Source: Vibrio hyugaensis (GTDB taxonomy: Bacteria > Pseudomonadota > Gammaproteobacteria > Enterobacterales > Vibrionaceae). From it: DNA of 64,000 nucleotides. Below are positions 56,725 to 64,000 of the stretch, piece by piece. Position numbers and translations under genes: made by a program. The stretch lies in the NCBI RefSeq assembly GCF_002906655.1, contig NZ_CP025794.1, positions 2,604,001 to 2,668,000 on the forward strand. Reading direction: 5' to 3'. The notes beneath the pieces were generated by a model that saw nothing but the letters and a program-made list of their open reading frames with translations, was not told where the DNA came from and did not search any database. Each line of letters opens with the position of its first letter. The first letter of the stretch is position 1.

Positions 56725-56979
56725 GTGGATAGCGCAAAAGTACAACAGTTACTAGAAGAAGCACTAAACCTTCAAGAAGTGCATGTAAAAGGTGAAGGTA
56801 GCCACTATGAGGTGGTTGCTGTTGATGCTTGTTTCGATGGAATGAGCCGCGTTAAGAAGCAGCAGTTAATTTACGGTCCTCTGATGGATTACATCCAGCG
56901 TAACGACATTCACGCGCTATCGATTAAAGCGTTCACTCCAGAAGAGTGGGCTCGTGATAAAAAGCTAATGTCGCTTTAA
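56725..56979 (+). CDS. ibaG: IbaG, BolA-family protein
   Basis: This 84-residue BolA-fold protein ([33 protein letters not shown]) includes the conserved FxGxxRxxRxx-type loop. IbaG/YrbA is linked to iron-sulfur handling through monothiol glutaredoxin and to acid response. The start is GTG at 56725. It sits between mlaB and murA, as in E. coli. Confidence 0.93.
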   Translation: MDSAKVQQLLEEALNLQEVHVKGEGSHYEVVAVDACFDGMSRVKKQQLIYGPLMDYIQRNDIHALSIKAFTPEEWARDKKLMSL

Positions 56980-58254
<1,275 letters not shown>

Positions 58255-58285
58255 ACTGCATCGCAGTTGACTTCGATATAAAGAG

Positions 58286-58312
58286 AGCCGAAACTCAGGT
58301 TTCGGCTTTTTT
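58286..58312 (+). terminator. Terminator of the mla-ibaG-murA operon
   Basis: AGCCGAAAC and GTTTCGGCT form a perfect 9-bp stem with a TCAG loop and are followed by TTTTTT. Confidence 0.88.
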
Positions 58313-58401
58313 ATGTCGCGCTCTCTTTCATAGCTGATGACTATGTCCAAAGAACCAACAATAGCTGTATCTGGCGTAAAGCCGGTTCCTGGAGAACAAC
58401 A

Positions 58402-59127
58402 ATGATTGCACTATTACGTGTATTTGCTGTCGCAATTTTCGCAATTGTGATGTTTATTGGTGGTTGTGGTTACTGCCTATTAAGTCCTCGAAATCCTAAG
58501 CACGTTTTCACTTTTGGCCGCTTGTTCGGCAAGATGTCTCGTGTGTTCGGAATCAAATTAGAATTACGAATTCCTGAAGATGCTTACTCTCGTGGTCAGC
58601 ATGTTTACATCGCGAACCACCAAAATAACTGGGATTTGTTTACTGTATCTTCAGCAGTGACACCAAAAGTCGTGACGGTAGGTAAAAAAAGCTTAGCGTG
58701 GATGCCACTATTTGGTCAGCTTTACTGGCTAACGGGTAACATTTTAATTGACCGTGGTAACCGTTCTAAAGCTAAGGGCACTATTGATCAAGTAGTTGAT
58801 AGCATTAAGCAGAGTGACGTTTCAGTATGGATGTTCCCAGAAGGGACGCGCTCACGTGGCCGTGGCTTACTGCCATTTAAAACCGGCGCATTCCATGCTG
58901 CTATTGGCGCAGAGGTGCCAATCATTCCGATCGTGTGTAGTTCAACTGATCACATTAAATTGAACCGTTGGAATAACGGTCATGTGATCATTGAAATGCT
59001 GCCACCAATCAGCTCTGAAGGCTATGGCAAAGAAGGCGTTCGTGAACTTGCAAACACCTGTCGCGATCAAATGAAAGCGAAGCTAGAAGCGCTGGATGAA
59101 GAAGTAAAACAGCGTAATGCCGCTTAA
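58402..59127 (+). CDS. plsC: PlsC, 1-acyl-glycerol-3-phosphate acyltransferase
   Basis: PlsC makes phosphatidic acid. The 241-residue protein has an N-terminal membrane helix and the acyltransferase motifs NHQNNWD (HxxxxD form), FPEGTRSRGRGLLPFKTGAF and VPIIPIVCSS. It is a single gene between two terminators. Confidence 0.94.
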   Translation: MIALLRVFAVAIFAIVMFIGGCGYCLLSPRNPKHVFTFGRLFGKMSRVFGIKLELRIPEDAYSRGQHVYIANHQNNWDLFTVSSAVTPKVVTVGKKSLAWMPLFGQLYWLTGNILIDRGNRSKAKGTIDQVVDSIKQSDVSVWMFPEGTRSRGRGLLPFKTGAFHAAIGAEVPIIPIVCSSTDHIKLNRWNNGHVIIEMLPPISSEGYGKEGVRELANTCRDQMKAKLEALDEEVKQRNAA

Positions 59128-59160
59128 ATTGAAATAGAACACTGCAACAAAAAGACAATA

Positions 59161-59190
59161 AAAAACGGGTAGCCTAAGCTACCCGTTTTT
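59161..59190. terminator. Bidirectional terminator between plsC and ridA
   Basis: AAAAACGGGTAGC and GCTACCCGTTTTT form a perfect 13-bp stem with a CTAA loop, between convergent genes. Confidence 0.92.
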
Positions 59191-59212
59191 TTATGTTTCT
59201 TAGCAAGCGCAA

Positions 59213-59602
59213 TTATTTACGAACGGCGATTGCTTCAATCTCGATGCCAACATCTTTTGGTAGGCGAGCTACTTCGACACAAGAACGTGCTGGGTAGTTT
59301 GCTACTTCGTGCTCATCGAAGAACTTGCCGTAAACTTCGTTCACAGTACCGAAGTCGTTTAGGTCTTTAACGAATACCGTCATTTTTACGATGTCAGTGA
59401 CTTTAAGGCCTGAAGCTTCAACCACTGCTTTCACGTTTTCTAGAGATTGACGTGCTTGCTCTGCGATGTCCGCAGACACTTCACCTGTTGCTGGGTTTAC
59501 TGGGATTTGGCCAGAAGTTAGAACCATGTTACCTAGATCTACGCCTTGAACGTAAGGACCGATTGCTGCTGGTGCAGACTCAGTGTGAAGTACTTTCGTC
59601 AT
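59213..59602 (-). CDS. ridA: RidA, 2-iminobutanoate/2-iminopropanoate deaminase
   Basis: This 129-residue RidA/YjgF protein hydrolyses reactive enamine/imine intermediates from PLP enzymes. Visible are GPYVQGVDLGNMVLTSGQIPVNP and the catalytic Arg in YPARSCVEVARLPKDVGIEIE. It lies downstream of pyrBI on the same strand, separated by a terminator; the pyrBI-ridA neighbourhood is shared with E. coli. Confidence 0.95.
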   Translation of the reverse strand: MTKVLHTESAPAAIGPYVQGVDLGNMVLTSGQIPVNPATGEVSADIAEQARQSLENVKAVVEASGLKVTDIVKMTVFVKDLNDFGTVNEVYGKFFDEHEVANYPARSCVEVARLPKDVGIEIEAIAVRK

Positions 59603-59703
59603 TTGAATTGTTCCATCTGTTTAGGGGAATAAAGAGTGTACTCAAACAATTTGAGCGTTCTTAAGAAGAATCAGTGTGCCTTTAAACATGAAGCACGTAA
59701 AGA

Positions 59704-59729
59704 GCAAAATACCCCGCAGGGCGGGGTAT
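59704..59729 (-). terminator. Terminator after pyrI
   Basis: On the minus strand ATACCCCGC and GCGGGGTAT form a 9-bp stem with a three-base loop, followed by TTTTGC, 38 bases after the pyrI stop. Confidence 0.75.
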
Positions 59730-59766
59730 CAGTCAATTTATCGTTAGCAAGAATTGAAGCGGGAAA

Positions 59767-60228
59767 TTAACGTTCAGTGACGATCTCACGAGCGAAGACT
59801 TTCTCACAGTATTTACACTTCAGACGGATTTCTTCCTTCTTCTCGAATACTTGGAAGCTGCTCGCAACTGGTTCGTTATGCGTAATGCAGTTCGTGTTTG
59901 GGCACTCAAATACGTTGTTGATACGTTCAGGAAGCTCTAGTGCCAGCTTTTTTACCACTTCGTAATTTTCGATTTGGTTAACCGTAGCGTGTGGTGCGTA
60001 TAGTGCCAATTTGCTTGCTTGCTCTTCGTTGATGAACACGTTCTCGATCTTCAACAAGTCTTTATGACCTAATGCGGATGATGGCAGATTAAGGCCAATC
60101 GTCACGCGTTGAGAAGAGTTGTGCATATCGAACAATTTCAACACTTTGATACCAATTTGGGCTGGAATGTGGTCGATTACTGTGCCGTTTTTGATTGCTT
60201 CTACCTGCAATTGAGTTTCTTTAGTCAT
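59767..60228 (-). CDS. pyrI: PyrI, aspartate carbamoyltransferase regulatory chain
   Basis: This 153-residue regulatory subunit binds CTP and ATP and gives ATCase its allosteric control. The zinc site has four cysteines, CPNTNC and CKYC near the C-terminus. The N-terminal [20 protein letters not shown] is the nucleotide-binding part. It follows pyrB by 17 bases. Confidence 0.97.
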   Translation of the reverse strand: MTKETQLQVEAIKNGTVIDHIPAQIGIKVLKLFDMHNSSQRVTIGLNLPSSALGHKDLLKIENVFINEEQASKLALYAPHATVNQIENYEVVKKLALELPERINNVFECPNTNCITHNEPVASSFQVFEKKEEIRLKCKYCEKVFAREIVTER

Positions 60229-60245
60229 GTCTTTTTCTCCCTCGA

Positions 60246-61175
60246 TTACAGTGTTTCGTTAAGAACCAATGCCAACAATGCTTGGCGCGCGTACACGCCA
60301 TTTTCTGCTTGTTGGAAGTAGTAAGCGTGCGGTGTTACGTCGACGTCTGTGGTTATTTCATCCACGCGTGGCAGTGGGTGTAGCACTTTCAAGTTCTCAC
60401 GCGCACCTTCTAGTAGTGCCGCTGTTAGGATGTAAGCTGACTTGATGTGCGCGTATTCAGATTCATCGAAACGCTCTTTCTGTACGCGTGTCATGTACAG
60501 AATGTCTAGTTCAGGAATCACGCTTTCCATGTCTGTATGCAGGCTGTATTGAATACCTGCTTCATCGAGTTCTTCACATAGGTAATCAGGCATCGCGAGC
60601 GCTTCAGGTGCCACAAAGAAGAAGCGAATGTTATTGAACTTCGCCAATGCTTGAGTCAAAGAATGCACGGTGCGACCGTATTTTAGGTCACCAACGAACG
60701 CAACGTTCAGGTTGTCTAGACGACCTTGTGTTTCTGCAATCGTGTATAGGTCGAGTAGCGTTTGTGTTGGGTGTTGGTTGGCACCGTCACCAGCGTTAAT
60801 CACAGGAACGCCGTTAGAGAACTCGGATGCCAAGCGCGCTGCACCTTCTTGAGGGTGGCGCATAACGAATGCATCGACGTAAGAAGAGATCACTTGAACT
60901 GAGTCAGACAGTGTCTCGCCTTTTTTCGCCAGAGAGGTGTTACCACCGTTATCAAAACCAATAACATCGCCACCAATACGTTGAATCGCTGTTTCGAATG
61001 ACAGACGAGTACGTGTGGATGGCTCAAAGAAACAGCTCGCTACAACCTTGTTTTTAATCAGTTCTGGACGAGGTTCTTTTTTTAGCTGACCTGCAGTTTC
61101 TACAATCAGTTCCAGTTCTTCACGTGAAAGCTCTGGAATAGAGATGATGTGCTTCTGGTAAAGCGAGTTCGCCAT
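60246..61175 (-). CDS. pyrB: PyrB, aspartate carbamoyltransferase catalytic chain
   Basis: PyrB joins carbamoyl phosphate and aspartate in pyrimidine synthesis. The 309-residue protein has the carbamoyl-phosphate loop [22 protein letters not shown] and HPLPRVDEI. The start [16 protein letters not shown] at 61175 has GGGAAG upstream; the longer open frame would run into the attenuator and is not supported. Expression is probably attenuated through the leader and hairpin just upstream. Confidence 0.97.
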   Translation of the reverse strand: MANSLYQKHIISIPELSREELELIVETAGQLKKEPRPELIKNKVVASCFFEPSTRTRLSFETAIQRIGGDVIGFDNGGNTSLAKKGETLSDSVQVISSYVDAFVMRHPQEGAARLASEFSNGVPVINAGDGANQHPTQTLLDLYTIAETQGRLDNLNVAFVGDLKYGRTVHSLTQALAKFNNIRFFFVAPEALAMPDYLCEELDEAGIQYSLHTDMESVIPELDILYMTRVQKERFDESEYAHIKSAYILTAALLEGARENLKVLHPLPRVDEITTDVDVTPHAYYFQQAENGVYARQALLALVLNETL

Positions 61176-61237
61176 GATCTTCTTCCCTATAACAGTGGTG
61201 ACTATCCCCAAAATTACCCTGATGGAATTTCGGACAT

Positions 61238-61266
61238 AAAAAAACCTCCCCAATTGGGGAGGTTTT
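61238..61266 (-). terminator. pyrBI attenuator
   Basis: On the minus strand AAAACCTCCCC and GGGGAGGTTTT form a perfect 11-bp stem with an AATT loop, followed by seven T. It ends 62 bases before the pyrB start and overlaps the stop of the leader peptide. This matches pyrBI attenuation, where tight coupling at low UTP prevents hairpin formation. Confidence 0.88.
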
Positions 61267-61360
61267 AAAATTCAATAGAATTAACGAAAATAACAGCACG
61301 TAAGCGTAGTCGCTTAGCTAGAGCAAATCGCGTTTTTACGTCAGCAATCGGCGTGGTCAT
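61265..61360 (-). CDS. pyrL: PyrL-type leader peptide of pyrBI
   Basis: A 31-codon frame ([20 protein letters not shown], ending VIFVNSIEF) starts at ATG 61360 with GAGGA seven bases before it and stops within the attenuator stem. The second half is U-rich, as expected for UTP-sensitive polymerase pausing. The sequence differs from the 44-residue E. coli PyrL, but position and logic are the same. Confidence 0.75.
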   Translation of the reverse strand: MTTPIADVKTRFALAKRLRLRAVIFVNSIEF

Positions 61361-61388
61361 TTCATAATCCTCAGACAAATTGCCGAGC

Positions 61389-61416
61389 ATTATACGCTTA
61401 ACTTTCGTGAGCGCAA
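61389..61416 (-). promoter_or_regulatory. pyrL-pyrBI promoter
   Basis: On the minus strand TTGCGC (61416-61411), 16 bases, then a perfect TATAAT (61394-61389), 29 bases before the leader ATG. Confidence 0.7.
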
Positions 61417-61459
61417 GCGATTACATCATGGTTTTTGTTACCATTTTTAATGCTTTGGT

Positions 61460-62470
61460 TTAGCTGCCTAACGTTGCCACCATCACGGCTTTAATCGTGT
61501 GCATACGGTTTTCGGCTTCGTCGAATACGATAGAGTATTCAGACTCAAACACCTCTTCGGTGACTTCAAGCCCTTTCATTCCGTATTTCTCTGCTACCTC
61601 TTTACCCACAGTCGTTTCATCGTTGTGGAAGGCTGGCAGGCAGTGCATGAACTTCACATGAGGGTTACCCGTTTGCTTAATCACATCCATATTGATTTGG
61701 TAAGGTGTCATCAGTGCAACACGCTCATCCCAAGCTTCAGCAGATTCGCCCATGGAGACCCAAACGTCGGTGTATAAGAAGTCACAGCCTTTAACGCCTT
61801 CTTCAACGTTTTCAGTCAGCGTGATCTTCGCGCCAGTTTGTTGGGCTATCTCTTGGCAAGTTGCGACTAATGCTTCTTCTGGCCAGAAGGCTTTTGGCGC
61901 TACAAGGCGAATGTCCATGCCCATTTTGGCTGCGCCAACCATGAGTGAGTTACCCATGTTATTACGAGCATCACCAAGGTAGGCAAACGTCATCTCATGC
62001 AGTTGTTTACCGCGCCCGCGCCCGTGCTCTTGCATGGTCAGGAAGTCAGCAAGAATTTGGGTAGGGTGGAACTCATCAGTCAAACCATTCCAAACAGGGA
62101 CGCCTGCGTAAGTACCGAGCTCTTCAACAATAGATTGACCAAAGCCACGATACTCGATGCCGTCGTACATACGACCAAGAACGCGTGCGGTGTCTTTCAT
62201 GGATTCCTTATTACCAATCTGCGAACCAGAAGGGCCGATGTAAGAGACCTGAGCGCCTTGGTCAAAGGCAGCAACTTCAAACGCACATCGGGTACGAGTA
62301 GAAGATTTCTCAAAGATTAGCGCGATGTTTTTACCTTGAAGTTTCTTCTGCTCTGTTCCTGCATATTTAGCTTTTTTCAGCTCTGCGGACAGTTCGAGCA
62401 AGAACTGGATCTCTTTAGTTGAGAAATCCAATAGCTTCAAAAAGTTGCGATTACGTAAATTGAAAGCCAT
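61460..62470 (-). CDS. argF: Ornithine carbamoyltransferase (ArgF or catabolic ArcB)
   Basis: This 336-residue OTCase has [14 protein letters not shown] (carbamoyl-phosphate site), [10 protein letters not shown] and MHCLPAFH. It makes citrulline from ornithine, or runs backwards in arginine deiminase catabolism. It follows arcA, which suggests a catabolic role. However, a terminator and a likely ArgR site lie between them, which suggests separate, arginine-repressed expression. Sequence alone does not decide between ArgF and ArcB. Confidence 0.88.
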   Translation of the reverse strand: MAFNLRNRNFLKLLDFSTKEIQFLLELSAELKKAKYAGTEQKKLQGKNIALIFEKSSTRTRCAFEVAAFDQGAQVSYIGPSGSQIGNKESMKDTARVLGRMYDGIEYRGFGQSIVEELGTYAGVPVWNGLTDEFHPTQILADFLTMQEHGRGRGKQLHEMTFAYLGDARNNMGNSLMVGAAKMGMDIRLVAPKAFWPEEALVATCQEIAQQTGAKITLTENVEEGVKGCDFLYTDVWVSMGESAEAWDERVALMTPYQINMDVIKQTGNPHVKFMHCLPAFHNDETTVGKEVAEKYGMKGLEVTEEVFESEYSIVFDEAENRMHTIKAVMVATLGS

Positions 62471-62535
62471 AGCTCGTCCCTTAGGTCGTTTGGTTAATAA
62501 AGAATAAAAGCATTAAAACATATAAATGCTTTTAT

Positions 62536-62553
62536 TGTGAATAATTATTTTAA
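62536..62553. promoter_or_regulatory. Candidate ArgR box of argF
   Basis: The minus strand reads TTAAAATAATTATTCACA against the consensus wnTGAATwwwwATTCAnw; eight of ten conserved positions match. A weaker second half-match follows three bases later, as in tandem ARG boxes. Confidence 0.45.
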
Positions 62554-62561
62554 TTAAAAAC

Positions 62562-62590
62562 AAAAAAAGGTTGATACATTCACATCAACC
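62562..62590 (-). terminator. Terminator after arcA
   Basis: On the minus strand GGTTGAT and ATCAACC form a 7-bp stem with an eight-base loop, followed by seven T, 38 bases after the arcA stop. Confidence 0.8.
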
Positions 62591-62627
62591 TTAGTCTCAA
62601 TTGGTTTTATTTGGTGGGAGAGGTTTC

Positions 62628-63848
62628 TCAAATATCGTCACGTTCGATTGGGCAGCTCATACAGCGTGCACCACCACGACCGCGACCAAGCTCGTTACCC
62701 GGAATAGTCAGGACTTCAATGCCAGCTTTGTCGTACTTCTCGTTAGTGTAGACGTTACGTTCGTAACCAATCACAACACCAGGTTTCACCGTCAGTACGT
62801 TGTTGGCATCGTTCCATTGCTCTCGTTCAGCTTCGTAGCTGTCACCACCCGTTGTGATGATCTTCAATTGATCTAAGCCAAGTGCCGATTCGATGGCATG
62901 CAGATAGTTGTGTGATGCTTCGACATGCATTTCACCGTTGCCTTTAGGTGTTAGGCGCCAAGTATCTAAATCTTTACGCATGATTTCTGGGTATACCGAG
63001 AAAGTGTCCACATCCATGTGCGTCATGACCGTATCAAGGTGCATGCACGAGCGGTGTTTTGGTAGGTCGATAGCAATCACTTCTTTCGCCTGACCAGATT
63101 TAAATAAACTCGCCGCTAAGTTTTCTACACCTTGTGGGGTTGTACGCTCAGACATACCAATCAAAACGGCACCTTTACCGATAACCAGTACATCACCGCC
63201 TTCTACGTTTGCGTTGTCATAGTGAAGGTCTTCATCACCGAAGTAATTAATGAAATCTTGACCTGCGAAAGTTGGGTGCCAACGGTAAATCGCGCGCAGA
63301 TGGTTGGTCTCACGTTGTCGCGCAGGCATCATCATTGGATTAAGAGAAACGCCGCCGTATACCCAACATGATGTGTCGCGGGTAAAGAGGTGGTTCGGAA
63401 GAGGTTCGATAACGAAATCCAATGGACGCTTCATTTTTGGTAGCATCGAAGAGGATTTGATGGGTAGTTCAGAGTAGGCCAAACCACCAAGAAAGATAGT
63501 CGCAAGATGCTCGTCATCCATTTCTGCAAAGTATTGACGCAAATCACGAGCAAATGTTGGACCGTAGCGGAAATCGGAGATTTGAGTATTCAACAACCAT
63601 TGTTTTGCTTCAGGAACGGCAAGTGTCTCTACGAGCAAATCGTGTAGCAGTAGCACCTCGACATTTTGCTCTCTTAGTGTACGGGCAAATGCATCGTGCT
63701 CTTCCCCTGCAGCTTCTACCGCGAGCACATCGTCAAATAACAGTTCGTGACAGTTTGATGGGGTGAGGTGGGTGAGGGCACGCTCTGGGCGATTCAATAA
63801 CACTCGTCTAAGTTGACCAACTTCTGATCCAACATACAGCTTGCTCAT
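62628..63848 (-). CDS. arcA: ArcA, arginine deiminase
   Basis: Arginine deiminase converts arginine to citrulline and ammonia, the first step of the ADI pathway, for energy and acid resistance. The 406-residue protein has [38 protein letters not shown], the [10 protein letters not shown] histidine motif and the nucleophile Cys 396 in GGARCMSCP. No carbamate kinase gene (arcC) is seen in this window. The upstream 150 bases run to the right edge and contain the inverted repeat AATGCTTTGCATT at 63970-63982. Confidence 0.96.
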   Translation of the reverse strand: MSKLYVGSEVGQLRRVLLNRPERALTHLTPSNCHELLFDDVLAVEAAGEEHDAFARTLREQNVEVLLLHDLLVETLAVPEAKQWLLNTQISDFRYGPTFARDLRQYFAEMDDEHLATIFLGGLAYSELPIKSSSMLPKMKRPLDFVIEPLPNHLFTRDTSCWVYGGVSLNPMMMPARQRETNHLRAIYRWHPTFAGQDFINYFGDEDLHYDNANVEGGDVLVIGKGAVLIGMSERTTPQGVENLAASLFKSGQAKEVIAIDLPKHRSCMHLDTVMTHMDVDTFSVYPEIMRKDLDTWRLTPKGNGEMHVEASHNYLHAIESALGLDQLKIITTGGDSYEAEREQWNDANNVLTVKPGVVIGYERNVYTNEKYDKAGIEVLTIPGNELGRGRGGARCMSCPIERDDI

Positions 63849-64000
63849 TTTGTATCCTTACAAATTTTCCAGCCATTAGTTATGACAAGCTTGCCGCAAA
63901 GATGCAAGTCCTAGAACTTACTCTATATGTCGATATCTTGCCTTTTATTAGCGATATATTTTGTAAATTAATGCTTTGCATTTTTAAATTCTATATTTAG

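Overview
The window is chromosomal DNA of a Vibrio, most likely a member of the Harveyi clade (V. parahaemolyticus / V. alginolyticus type). The basis is the complete MSHA type IV pilus locus between ssb and mreBCD, qstR between galU and ssb, and the rpoN/lpt/mla and pyrBI/arginine blocks, all typical of Vibrio core genome order. Base composition and codon use look even throughout. I see no integrase, transposase, IS end, tRNA, rRNA or CRISPR array, so this is core genome rather than an accessory island.

Layout. 1-4.1 kb: the 5' part of uvrA (minus) with a LexA box, galU and the competence regulator qstR (minus), then ssb (plus). 4.3-23.1 kb: csrD (mshH) followed by mshIJKLMNEGF, the pilin mshA with a structured leader, a very small prepilin-like gene, and mshCDOPQ. 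These encode the assembly platform, secretin, c-di-GMP-responsive ATPase, pilins and the large MshQ. 23.3-34.1 kb: mreBCD, maf, rng, yhdP, a nitrilase-family amidase and tldD, a tightly packed cell-shape and envelope cluster. 34.2-45.8 kb: phoH-like (minus), rapA, an Nramp-like transporter (minus), rluA, a 2-hydroxyacid dehydrogenase, darP (minus), pmbA (the partner of tldD) and mgtE (minus).

46.0-53.3 kb, all minus: yrbG, kdsD, lptC, lptA, lptB, rpoN, hpf, ptsN, rapZ and npr, i.e. LPS export, sigma-54 and the nitrogen PTS. The kdsC gene usually found between kdsD and lptC is not there. 53.7-58.3 kb, plus: mlaFEDCB, ibaG and murA (outer-membrane lipid asymmetry and peptidoglycan). 58.4-64 kb: plsC (plus), then ridA, pyrI, pyrB, argF/arcB and arcA (minus), a carbamoyl-phosphate, pyrimidine and arginine block. 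pyrBI is preceded by a leader peptide and attenuator.

I did not find a clearly undescribed multi-gene system. The least explained elements are a 34-codon reading frame in the mshA leader, a 76-residue prepilin-like gene where an MshB-type pilin would be expected, an Nramp-family protein lacking both metal-site motifs, a perfect 18-bp hairpin before mreB, two mutually exclusive hairpins before mlaF, and the absence of kdsC. Starts were adjusted where a ribosome-binding site or overlap argues for it (qstR GTG, ssb, csrD, mshK GTG, mshN TTG, mshD, mshP, lptA, lptB, mlaE, murA, pyrB, rng, galU).
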